The notes beneath the pieces were generated by a model. That model was given only the letters and a program-made list of their open reading frames with translations. It did no database searches and was not told the origin of the DNA. 64,000 bases of DNA from Diogma glabrata (lineage: Eukaryota; Arthropoda; Insecta; Diptera; Cylindrotomidae). Every line of letters starts with the position of its first letter. Positions within the stretch are counted from its first letter, which is position 1. Positions 56,236 through 64,000 of the stretch are shown piece by piece. The stretch is from NCBI GenBank assembly GCA_963693315.1, contig OY856186.1, forward strand, positions 279,949,491 through 280,013,490, written 5' to 3'. The position numbers and the translations under genes were made by a program.

Positions 56236-57195
56236 TTAATCTATCCATGGCTTCTGGGAGTTTTTCTGTGGTCGTCCAAGTACTCCCTCAGCAGCGCTTA
56301 AAACAGCATCTTTGAGCAAATACCATGATTTATCGACGTCTCCATTAATGGTTTCTGATTTCTCCAATGTTTCGGCAATATGGATTTGATATCTCTCTTC
56401 TGTTTCAGCATTCTTTAATGATGAGATGTTAAAACGTTGCCGTTGATTGAATTTTGGAATGCCTAGATTTGAGAGGTGGAACCTTATCGTAGCACATACA
56501 AGGAAGTGGTCACTTCCAATGTATGCACCTCTAAAGGATCGCATATCCAGAACGCTCGAAATGAAACGTGCTGTTACTAGAACGTGATCAATTTGATTTC
56601 GAGTGTTTCCATTCGGTGAGACCCAAGTCTGCTTATGAATCGATTGAAGCGGAAAGAACGTACTGACAATTCTCAAATTATTTGATAATGCAAACTCAGT
56701 CATTCTCTCACCATTATCATTCGAATTCAAATGCAGGCTGTTGGGACCCACCACATTTCCATAAGAGATATCTCTTCCAACCTGTCCATTAAAGTCACCA
56801 AGAACCATAATGAAGTCGCGTGTTGGTGTTTGTTTCATAACCTCTTCCAGTGCTATGTAGAAATTATCCTTCTCGTCAACGGTCTTAGCTTCAGTAGGTG
56901 CATGCACAGCAATAAGAGAAATATTGTTATATGTACCGCGTACACGTAGGTAGCAGATCCTCTCACTGACCGGGATGATTTTAATTACGGCTTCTTGTAT
57001 GCATGCACCAACAAGAAAGCCAGTTCCAAATTCTCTTGGAGAAGGATGACCACTACAGTATAGAGAGTGATTATCCAAATCTTGTTTTCCGATTATCGGC
57101 TGTCTAATTTCTTGTAGAGCAATAATATAGATCCTATACCTCTCAGCCTCTGTTTCTAGACTTATAAGAGCATCAGCTGCGCTCAGGCTGCGCAC
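56236..57195 (-). pseudogene. RTE-like endonuclease (APE type)
   Basis: A 319-codon frame: YIIALQEIRQPI (catalytic Glu), SLIAVHAPTEAKTVDEKDNF, FIMVLGDFNGQVGRD (Asp, Asn), NQIDHVLVTARF and GSDHFLVCATI (SDH). Covers the whole endonuclease and part of the linker (to about 319). It nicks target DNA for RT priming. The frame here is open, but the RT downstream is broken, so the element is not competent as a whole. Confidence 0.85.
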
Positions 57196-57859
57196 GTTCC
57201 ACGTTCCGAATCGGTAGTTTGGTCCTTTTTCACGTCCAGATAAGATTCTCTTTTAAATCCGGGTCTGTTATTCTCTTTCTGATTTTCAAATTTAACAAAG
57301 TTTTTTTTCCGGGGTTAGGGTGTTAACCTTAGGTCCAACCCAAATTTTCGTGAATGGATTTGTTCTGCACATTAAAGTAGCCTTTTTAAACAACCTTTTT
57401 ACAGGTTTATATAGCGAGCCACTTGATTCAAGACAGACGCCCGCTTCAAGCCGCCCCTGACATGGAGAACAAACGCTTGAGTCGCATTGGTTGTAAGGCA
57501 CCAATTCTCCAAGATGTAGCGTCGTTGACTAAGCAGTTTTTACTCTGCTTGTCTCCAATACACTAACCTAATTCTGTCAGCATTACCCAGGCAGCACGGC
57601 GTGGACGTCGAATTTCGGATCTCGCTACTGGAGAGAGTGGCTTTTATATAATTTTTTGTTTGATTCAATTATGTAAATAAAATCTATAATTGTGGTGGAT
57701 CTGACGATTGTAGCCTCTTCTCTTCAAAGGTCAGCAGAGCCTCCTTTTTCCTTTTATTTTTTTTTGGTCTGAATATATCCGAAATGCGTGCTTATCAGTT
57801 CATTTGTGCTGAAATGATAGACTTTCTTTTTTCGAACTCATAAGACTCGAGCTAGTTGG

Positions 57860-58665
57860 AATTTAACATCGCTTCGCACGCAGTCTTTCAAATTGCGTCC
57901 TATTGATGTAATCAATGGGCACGGTCTCCAATACAAATTTGACGCCCAACCGTCTACTAAGAAGATCCTCAAAATAAGCGGCTTAAGTATCTATTATACT
58001 TTTGATGTCTCCTTGAAGTTCTTCGTTTTGAATAGCAGTCAATACGGATTGATATCCCTTTCTTAAGGTTTTAACCTGCTGAAAGAAGTTACATGAATGA
58101 TGTTCCTTATTGAAGCTTTCAATCCGACTTCCGTTCCTGCCATTCTTTTTTTGTTCGTCTTTATAACATTCTAACAATTGCTTTGTCACGCCAGCTTATG
58201 CTCCTTCGTGGCCCTGATATTTCCTTGTTGTAGACATATCATACATTAATCGTTGTATTGCAAAGCATCACAAAAGGTTTGATCCATCCAGAGTTTCTTA
58301 AAGTAGTTTTCTAGTAGTCTGAGTATTCCCTCAGGAGTGCATAAAACAGCGTCTTTGAGCAAATACCAGGAGGTATCAATATCTGCATGGCTAGTTTCTA
58401 CCATATCTAATGTTTCGGCAATATACGACTTTGATATCTTTCTTCCGTTTCAGCACTCTTTAGTAATGAAATGTTAAAACGATTCCGTTGCTTAAATTTT
58501 TGAATGCCTGGTTTTGGAAAATGAAACCTTATTTTATCACATACAGTGAAGTGGTCATTGCCAATGTATGCACCTCTAAGGCATCGTACATACAGAACGC
58601 TTGAAAAGAAACGTGATTTTACTAGCACGTGATCAATTTGATATCAAGTGTTCCCATTCTGCAAG
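57860..58665 (-). pseudogene. Older partial copy of the RTE-like element
   Basis: Minus strand: IDHVLVKSRFFSSVLYVRCL, RGAYIGNDHFTVCDKIRFHF, KQRNRFNISLLKSAETEERY, then ESFNKEHHSCNFFQQVKTLR and ILTAIQ-like sequence. It parallels endonuclease residues ~210-275 and the linker of the 54.4-57.6-kb element, with clear divergence. Truncated on both sides. Confidence 0.75.
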
Positions 58666-58684
58666 GTCCAATTCTGTTTAATAA

Positions 58685-58952
58685 ATCAAATCAATAATTT
58701 ATATTAATAAATTACGTTTATTAAATTCCACAAAACCTTTTTGGTACATATATTTTTATAACGGGTTTCAAGTGTAAACACTCACCTTTGGATTACAAAA
58801 ATATACAATTTATTTTTTATATATTTTGAGCATATTTTTGTTATCCGAAGATGAGCATTTACACTCGAAACGCGTAATAAAAAATATAGACAAAAAAGTT
58901 TGTTTTGTGTATTCTAATAACCATAACTTATTAATATAAATTATTGATTTTA
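58685..58952. repeat. Palindromic Penelope-type terminal repeat pair
   Basis: ATCAATAATTTATATTAATA at the left is inverted at the right end; arms of ~120 bp meet near 58,825. Each arm contains a GAAGATGAG...CTCGAAACGCG (right) or its diverged equivalent (left), the hammerhead-like phrase typical of Penelope terminal repeats. No RT or nuclease lies between. Confidence 0.6.
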
Positions 58953-59073
58953 TTTAAAATACAAAAACTTTGAGATTAATATTAAATATATTTTATTTTA
59001 AATAAAAAAGAGTGTGTTTTAAAAATATGTCTGTTTAATGAATCGACAGAGGCGGTAAGTAGGTAAGCTATGC

Positions 59074-59356
59074 GGGTTCCAGCGCAAAATCGTGTGTTAT
59101 TTCTTATGAAGGTCTCAAATTGTCAATTTTGATCCAAGGTCAGATCTCAGCACAAAAGAGTGTGTGTGTTATTTCTTGTATGAAGATCTCAAAATGTAAA
59201 TTTTGATTCAAGGTCAGATCTTAGCGCAAAATCGCGTGTTATTTCTTATATGAAGATCTCAAATTGTAAATTTTGATTCAAGGTCAGATCTTAGCACAAA
59301 ATCGCGTGTTATTTCTTATATGAAGATCTCAAATTGTAAATTTTGATCCAAGGTCA
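59074..59356. repeat. 71-bp tandem repeat, four units
   Basis: Units hold AAGGTCAGATCTTAGCGCA, AAATCGCGTGTTATTTCTTA and GAAGATCTCAAATTGTAAAT; GGTCAGATCT recurs at 59,138, 59,210 and 59,281. The last unit runs into the 551-bp duplication. Minisatellites of this type are found inside Polinton terminal repeats, but the link here is inferred from position only. Confidence 0.8.
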
Positions 59357-60453
59357 AGTGTGAGATTATAAGAAAATGAAAACAAAAAAGAGGAATCGAG
59401 GTATTAGGAATTTGTTTTTACACTATATTTTTTCTTTTTTATTTAAGTAAGAATTTAAGATGTCATCGATTTGTTTTTTAATTATTAAAATAAATAAAAA
59501 ACAGAAAACGCACATATTTTTTTATTTTTGTTTTGTTTTGATTATAACAGTCTTCACGTAAAAATGTGGTGTTGATTAGTTTTAACTGATTAAAAAACAT
59601 GATGAAACAGGTTGAGGTGTGAAATGTATGACATCTTATAAAAGTAATTGATCTATTTCATTAAGACGTTAAGCAATTAAAAAAAATTATGCATAGGACA
59701 AGAAAATATCTGTGGCTTAAAAATTTTTTAACTGTGTGAATTATAAATTATGCGAATGTGGATTTTATTTGTTGGTTGTGTGTATGTATTTCTGAGTAAA
59801 TAATAGATTGGAAATATTGTTTTGTTTTCAAGTTTAAGATTTCAGAGATTTCGGAATGTAAAGTTGTTAGTTTTTAACTGGTTGATAATACTTAAAAAAA
59901 ATGGTCAAGCGTGAGATTATAAGAAAATGAAAACAAAAAAGAGGAATCGAGGTATTAGGAATTTGTTTTTACACTATATTTTTTCTTTTTTATTTAAGTA
60001 AGAATTTAAGATGTCATCGATTTGTTTTTTAATTATTAAAATAAATAAAAAACAGAAAACGCACATATTTTTTTATTTTTGTTTTGTTTTGATTATAACA
60101 GTCTTCACGTAAAAATGTGGTGTTGATTAGTTTTAACTGATTAAAAAACATGATGAAACAGGTTGAGGTGTGAAATGTATGACATCTTATAAAAGTAATT
60201 GATCTATTTCATTAAGACGTTAAGCAATTAAAAAAAATTATGCATAGGACAAGAAAATATCTGTGGCTTAAAAATTTTTTAACTGTGTGAATTATAAATT
60301 ATGCGAATGTGGATTTTATTTGTTGGTTGTGTGTATGTATTTCTGAGTAAATAATAGATTGGAAATATTGTTTTGTTTTCAAGTTTAAGATTTCAGAGAT
60401 TTCGGAATGTAAAGTTGTTAGTTTTTAACTGGTTGATAATACTTAAAAAAAGT
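59352..60453. repeat. 551-bp tandem duplication, nearly identical copies
   Basis: 59,352-59,902 and 59,903-60,453 differ, as far as read, at a single base near the start (GTCAAGTGTGAG / GTCAAGCGTGAG). Non-coding. Either a very recent duplication or an assembly artefact. It lies 160 bp from the integrase stop codon of the virus-like element. Confidence 0.9.
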
Positions 60454-60610
60454 TTTTTTCATATTTTTCCCGACGTAAAACAAAAGTTTTAGTGAGTTTT
60501 TCTTTAATAATTTCAAGTAAACGAAAAACTTATTTATTTCCAGTAAAAAACGAGGAATTATTTTATACAAATTTATTAATACTTAATTTAGCAAAATGTT
60601 TTCAGAAGTT

Positions 60611-61549
60611 CTAAATTATATTGTTTTTATCTACCCAGGAATTGTGCGATTTATCAAATCCTAACCATTTGACGTAAACTTTATTCCCTTTTCTTTTTAA
60701 AACCTGCTCAACAAGATAGGTATCAGAAAATTTTACAGGTGTTAGTTCTGTTTCATAAAATCCACCGGAAATTGGAGTGCTGGTATAATCGGCTAAGTTA
60801 TACGTAATCGGATATGTATTTTTAACTTTAACCACTTTAAAAATTTCTGTTGACCAGTTTGGTTGATAGCCTTTTTCAAAGTTTCCTTTATTTTTACTGA
60901 CTCTTACATTATCTCCTATCTTAAATTTAGCTTTTTGAAAAATTTTTGGATGCATGTATAGAGTTCTAAGTATTGATTTTTCATTTTTCTTTGAAACATT
61001 TTCTGGGGGTAATTTGATTGTTCTATGCGGTGTTGAATTATAGTTTTTTAACAATGATTGTAAAATTGAGATCCATTTGTAATTCCCCTGTAAACTGAAA
61101 TTTTTCCACATCATGCTTTTCAAAGTTCGATTAAAACGTTCCACGATAGATGCCTTAAGCTCTGAGAATGTATGATAATGATTAATTTTATTTTTCAACA
61201 TATATTGTTTAAACTGTCTGTTGAAAAACTCTTTGCCTTGGTCTGAATGAATATTTTTTGGGGAATCCTTTGCTTGCTTGATAATATTTTCAAGTGCTTG
61301 TAAAACATCTTCAGCAGTTTTACGTTTGACAGGTTCAGCATAAGCGTATTTGGAAAAAGTATCAATCACCGTCAATAAATATTTGAAACCTTTATTAAAT
61401 TTGGCATAAGGAATCATTTCGACTAAATCAATTTGCCAGGTATCATTCAAACCCTTTTGAATGAACTTTCTCCTACGAAAATTTTTTCTAAGTGGCCTGT
61501 GTAGCTCTGAAACAATTTGTGCTCGTGACATCCTATACACAATACACAC
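60611..61549 (-). CDS. Polinton-type DDE integrase with chromodomain
   Basis: 312 residues, intact. A catalytic core at about residues 34-200 carries the triad D41 (WQIDLVEM), D103 (IHSDQGKEF) and E137 (ASIVERFNR), with D103-E137 spacing as in retroviral-type integrases. An SH3-like KFKIGDNVRVSKNKGNF segment follows (about 216-232), then a C-terminal chromodomain-like YLVEQVLKRKGNKVYVKWLG. No N-terminal zinc finger is present; MSRAQIV at residue 7 is an alternative start. This is the transposon-derived integrase type named F54H12.3-like in databases. It would join the viral DNA ends to the host genome. Its poly(A) signal is near 60,535. Runs divergently from the acidic gene. Confidence 0.9.
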   Translation of the reverse strand: MCIVYRMSRAQIVSELHRPLRKNFRRRKFIQKGLNDTWQIDLVEMIPYAKFNKGFKYLLTVIDTFSKYAYAEPVKRKTAEDVLQALENIIKQAKDSPKNIHSDQGKEFFNRQFKQYMLKNKINHYHTFSELKASIVERFNRTLKSMMWKNFSLQGNYKWISILQSLLKNYNSTPHRTIKLPPENVSKKNEKSILRTLYMHPKIFQKAKFKIGDNVRVSKNKGNFEKGYQPNWSTEIFKVVKVKNTYPITYNLADYTSTPISGGFYETELTPVKFSDTYLVEQVLKRKGNKVYVKWLGFDKSHNSWVDKNNII

Positions 61550-61660
61550 AATATTTAGTTTCTCTTTCTATATATAGAGGCAGCTGATTCTGAAAAGTTG
61601 TACATAATAGCTAAATTTTTGTAGAAATCCTCAGTCTCCCTACAGAAATCAACTTTTAAT
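61550..61660. promoter_or_regulatory. Divergent promoter between integrase and acidic gene
   Basis: TATATATAG at 61,569-61,577 can serve either strand. A TCAGTC initiator-like sequence lies at 61,631 for the plus-strand gene, ~60 bases after the TATA, and ACACAATAC lies just before the integrase ATG. The only divergent spacer in the visible part of the element. Confidence 0.4.
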
Positions 61661-61990
61661 ATGGAAGCTGATTCGACTTCGTTTCCGTTTACCAACGAAA
61701 GTAATGAAAATTATTTTTTAAATAAAATTATACAAGAAAACCAAATTAGTTCAACCACGAATGATTATGATGTTGATGTTGACGAGGTGACCTCGTCTTT
61801 TCAAGAATTTATACCACCACCACCATCACCATCGCAATTACTTGAAGAGGAGGAAGAAGAGGAATGGCAGGACGGGCAAAACTGGTTTGACTCTCAAACA
61901 GATGATCTGCAGGTTAACGAAGAACAAAATATCGAAGTCGAGCAAGAAGGATATTTCGAATGGTTTTTTAGTAACATTATAGATAGATAA
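61661..61990 (+). CDS. Small acidic protein of the virus-like element
   Basis: 109 residues, no Cys-rich or membrane segment. Acidic throughout: VDVDEVTSS, then FIPPPPSPSQLL, an uninterrupted seven-Glu run followed by WQDGQNWF, and a C-terminal EQEGYFEWFFSNII. It is the only gene here read on the plus strand. AATAAA-type signals follow the stop (61,990-62,015). Acidic patches punctuated by aromatic residues resemble activation domains or nucleic-acid mimics, but no family is recognised; regulatory or accessory function is a guess. Confidence 0.65.
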   Translation: MEADSTSFPFTNESNENYFLNKIIQENQISSTTNDYDVDVDEVTSSFQEFIPPPPSPSQLLEEEEEEEWQDGQNWFDSQTDDLQVNEEQNIEVEQEGYFEWFFSNIIDR

Positions 61991-62024
61991 AAATAAAAAT
62001 AAAATAAATAAAAGGCAATTGTTT

Positions 62025-62567
62025 TTATTTTCGTACAATTTTGCGTAGTTTATTGTTTAATATTACAGGTATCTCGAAAAATAATCTAGAAAAATTACAC
62101 TGCACATTGATCCGTTGCTTTGGGATGTTAATTTCTTCATGCAACTTTTCCACTTGTTTTTCTTCACAGGTTTTTATGTATTTTTCAACATACGCTCTTA
62201 CATTTTGTTCGGAATTTTTATAGTGAATCATTACAGCTTGAAGAAAATCAACAAGGTTGTTAAATATATCGGCCTCTTCTCTGTTGACACTAAGAGTTTG
62301 ACTACGAATAGCTTGAATTCCTGCTTGAAAACATAATTTGGTATTTTTTATTGTTCGACTGCACAGCAGCTTTTTGTATAGATGGTAAAATTCACACCAA
62401 TCACGATATTTCAGAACAATTACTTCTTTTCCATTACGATGGAATATGGTTGTGGCTTCAAATGATTCCCCCGTAAAACCAACAGAAATTCTAAAGGTCT
62501 GGTTTTTATTAAGAAAGTATGTATAGTTTAATAATAAAGACATCGTGTTTTCATGTCGAATTTCCAT
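62025..62567 (-). CDS. Possible PC4-like DNA-binding protein of the element
   Basis: 180 residues, intact. Residues ~20-65 (QTFRISVGFTGESFEATTIF then VIVLKYRDWCEFYHLYKKL) follow the pattern of PC4/p15-type single-strand DNA-binding domains: alternating strands, a basic turn, and a W-containing helix after LKYRDW. The rest is helical and charged (AYVEKYIKTCEEKQVEKLHE). Its start overlaps the protease stop by 17 bases, and AATAAA follows the stop. If the PC4 reading is right, a role in viral DNA replication or late transcription would fit; the resemblance is weak. Confidence 0.55.
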   Translation of the reverse strand: MEIRHENTMSLLLNYTYFLNKNQTFRISVGFTGESFEATTIFHRNGKEVIVLKYRDWCEFYHLYKKLLCSRTIKNTKLCFQAGIQAIRSQTLSVNREEADIFNNLVDFLQAVMIHYKNSEQNVRAYVEKYIKTCEEKQVEKLHEEINIPKQRINVQCNFSRLFFEIPVILNNKLRKIVRK

Positions 62568-63066
62568 TTCTTTTTAACTTTCCTCTAACTCTCGGGTTAC
62601 AAGACTGTAAAAAGTTGTATTTTCCAAATATTTTATGAAATAGTTTTAAAATCAACCTGTCATTTTCAATATGATTTACTTTACTGAATTGGTTCAAAAA
62701 ACTTTTCATACTTAAACCAAAACATCTAAACCAAACGTAAACACAACAATATTGCCCGCATACATCTGTAAAATTACTTTGCAACTGTTTATCATTAAAA
62801 ATTAAACAATGATTCTTCAAATATCTTAAAATTTCAGGTTTAGTTGGTTTCTGCCCAAAAGAATCAAAGTATTCTTTACACCCCTTTTTAGGAATATAAA
62901 TAGCTAACCAGTGTGTTCCAGGGTCCTTAGCCTTATCCGTGTTAACGATTAAAAGAGATGGTTTTTCTTTTACTTTTGGAATTCTATCCAGAGCGAATAC
63001 CCCCTTAAATTTTTTGTTTGTACGCTGGTTACATTTTAAAATGTTAGTTATTTCTAAAGTGTTCAT
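62551..63066 (-). CDS. Adenain-type cysteine protease
   Basis: 171 residues, intact. H52 (DPGTHWLAIYI), D68 (EYFDSFGQKP), Q96 (LQSNFTDV) and C103 (DVCGQYCCVYVW) have the order and spacing of the adenovirus protease triad plus oxyanion Gln; Q-to-C spacing is exactly seven. In adenoviruses and Polintons this enzyme processes capsid and core proteins during maturation. A basic C-terminus (PRVRGKLKRN) could bind DNA. Overlaps the upstream gene by four bases (ATGA type) and the downstream gene by 17, typical of a compact viral genome. Confidence 0.9.
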   Translation of the reverse strand: MNTLEITNILKCNQRTNKKFKGVFALDRIPKVKEKPSLLIVNTDKAKDPGTHWLAIYIPKKGCKEYFDSFGQKPTKPEILRYLKNHCLIFNDKQLQSNFTDVCGQYCCVYVWFRCFGLSMKSFLNQFSKVNHIENDRLILKLFHKIFGKYNFLQSCNPRVRGKLKRNGNST

Positions 63067-63398
63067 AAAATAAATTGACTCAGATCATAAACTTTGCTCG
63101 CTTCCTTTACATAATTTACTAAAAACTCTTTTTTAATTAGTTTGTTGGTAATGATTATATCAAAACTTTCTAATATTTGTTTAAACTCTTTAGTTATATT
63201 TTCGTTAGTCACAGTTCCAAAAGAATAATTTTCAATATTTTGATTTGTTAGCTCTTTTGTTGGAAACTTGTAAGTAAACTCTTTTACGAACTTCTTACAA
63301 GGCTCTTTAAATCCTACTATACTAATTTCTTTCACAAACAAACTGTTTTTGTCGTTACAACAAAATGTAACATCGACAAGTGCACAGGATGAAGACAT
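63063..63398 (-). CDS. Small protein with possible exonuclease-like fold
   Basis: 111 residues, intact. The order of segments recalls a DEDD/RNase H-fold exonuclease: a first strand (SCALVDVTFC), a second strand (SLFVKEISIVGF), and, near the end, ILESFDIIITNKLIKKEFLV followed by a terminal YDLSQF strand. If so, the usual catalytic D-x-E is missing (VDVTF), suggesting a catalytically dead or much-reduced version. Cys-rich N-terminus. Situated between capsid and protease. Fold assignment is a guess from pattern; otherwise unrecognised. Confidence 0.5.
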   Translation of the reverse strand: MSSSCALVDVTFCCNDKNSLFVKEISIVGFKEPCKKFVKEFTYKFPTKELTNQNIENYSFGTVTNENITKEFKQILESFDIIITNKLIKKEFLVNYVKEASKVYDLSQFIL

Positions 63399-63435
63399 GA
63401 TGTAAAATATTTAGACTCACGCTTTTTCATCCTAT

Positions 63436-64000
63436 TTATAGGTTTGTGAATATATTTCGATTTTTATCGATTTGAATGTTTGCATCAAATTCCCCATAAA
63501 CAATTGCAGTTAATGTGGACGGCAATGGTTTTGATAACTTTGCTTCAATTCTAACAGTTCCTTGATTAAGTAGACCTTGGCACATTTCATTCCCTGATGC
63601 ATCGGGGGTTAAATCAAAAGCAAGTAAAAAAAATCCATTGCTAAACATTGTTTTTGTTATCTGATGACCTTTATCATTATGGAATATCCCTGTTCCTTGA
63701 AAAAGTGTGTTGTAGGCTCTGGTATAACAATTATATTCATCAGAGAAACTAGTTTCAATTGCTGTATTAGGTATCTGTACCCCATTCACATTCAACGAAA
63801 ATTGAGAAATATCAAAATGTTTAAAATTGTACGGGTTTTTTGATCTTTTTCCTGAATAGCCAATATTTTCGGTCATACAAAAGATGATTGTAGTCGGCAA
63901 TTGACCAATGAAAACGTTGTCGAGCGATATGGATGATGTATTCATAGGAAGAGTATAGGTTTTTACTTCCACACGTTTATAACTATATATAGCATTCTTT
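63436..64000 (-). CDS. Capsid-like protein (F54H12.2-like), C-terminal part, cut by window end
   Basis: The frame is open through the window edge (…YKRVEVKTYTLP), so the apparent GTG at 63,972 is not the true start. Visible: DNVFIGQLPTTIIFCM, NPYNFKHFDISQFSLNVNG, GFFLLAFDLTPDASG, TVRIEAKLSKPLPSTL and the closing EFDANIQIDKNRNI. This is the C-terminal domain of the family labelled F54H12.2-like in animal genomes, which travels with the F54H12.3-like integrase and is a candidate double jelly-roll major capsid protein. About 185 residues are seen; the larger N-terminal part lies outside. Confidence 0.75.
   Translation of the reverse strand, partial: KNAIYSYKRVEVKTYTLPMNTSSISLDNVFIGQLPTTIIFCMTENIGYSGKRSKNPYNFKHFDISQFSLNVNGVQIPNTAIETSFSDEYNCYTRAYNTLFQGTGIFHNDKGHQITKTMFSNGFFLLAFDLTPDASGNEMCQGLLNQGTVRIEAKLSKPLPSTLTAIVYGEFDANIQIDKNRNIFTNL

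Larger units (their letters stand above)
54350..57640 (-). mobile_element. RTE-like non-LTR retrotransposon
   Basis: Minus strand, with its 5' leader at 57,640-57,200 (shared with 33,216 onward) and a short A-rich 3' end at 54,345-54,356. It encodes an APE-type endonuclease and an RT in one translation line, broken several times. The leader contains the TTCACGAAAATTTGGGTTGG phrase found in the deleted copy at 33.5 kb, proving family identity. An older partial copy lies immediately behind it (57,860-58,665). Confidence 0.8.

Noticed and set aside
62041..62336. Plus-strand frames opposite the PC4-like gene
   Set aside because: They are antisense shadows of the minus-strand coding sequence at 62,025-62,567.
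63970..63972. GTG at 63,972 as the start of the capsid-like protein
   Set aside because: The frame stays open to the window edge with conserved-looking residues upstream, so the gene continues outside.

Overview
The window is eukaryotic, AT-rich, intron-bearing DNA and almost wall to wall transposable elements. The mix (Ty3/Gypsy with a SAP-domain gag, BEL-Pao, Penelope-like elements with a GIY-YIG nuclease, RTE- and Jockey/CR1-type non-LTR elements, ZMYM1-like hAT transposases, pogo/Tigger, Polinton-type virus genes) points to an arthropod, most probably an insect; nothing fixes the order. Only one ordinary host gene is supported: a two-exon secreted peptide at 13,665-13,904. A second exon candidate lies at 12,300-12,518.

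Layout. 1-5,460: a decayed minus-strand Gypsy element (LTR, primer site, gag) split by about 4 kb that holds two old minisatellites. 5,641-10,700: dispersed and tandem non-coding repeats. 12,527-13,145: a MITE, followed by the small gene. From about 14,000 to 50,020 lies one BEL-Pao retrotransposon on the plus strand, blown apart by nested insertions. Its leader is split by a 23.4-kb hAT element (hAT-A, 14,244-37,651, exact 8-bp target duplication). Inside hAT-A sit a non-LTR element (14,373-25,884), which holds hAT-B (16,273-24,449), which holds hAT-C (17,681-23,528), which holds a 77-bp satellite, a Penelope fragment and a MITE. hAT-A also holds an insertion with a large 187-bp satellite (about 26,260-31,385), a Tigger element with three passengers (32,881-36,514) and a foldback element. 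BEL resumes with gag and protease at 37,740-39,110, is interrupted by two Jockey/CR1-like elements in opposite orientation (one carrying a Penelope element with long inverted arms) and by a Gypsy integrase scrap, and ends with RT, RNase H and integrase remnants at 47,405-50,019.

51,119-58,952 contains a second copy of the 5.6-kb repeat, a near-perfect palindrome, an RTE-like element with an older partial copy behind it, and a palindromic Penelope terminal-repeat pair.

60,611-64,000 is different in kind: compact, overlapping, intronless, apparently intact genes for a DDE/chromodomain integrase, an acidic protein (opposite strand), a possible PC4-like protein, an adenain-type cysteine protease, a small possible exonuclease-fold protein, and the C-terminus of a capsid-like protein of the F54H12.2-like family. 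This is one end of an integrated Polinton/Maverick-type virus. Integrase would insert the genome, protease would mature the capsid; replication genes, if any, lie beyond the window. A 71-bp minisatellite and a 551-bp near-perfect tandem duplication sit beside it and may belong to its terminal region.
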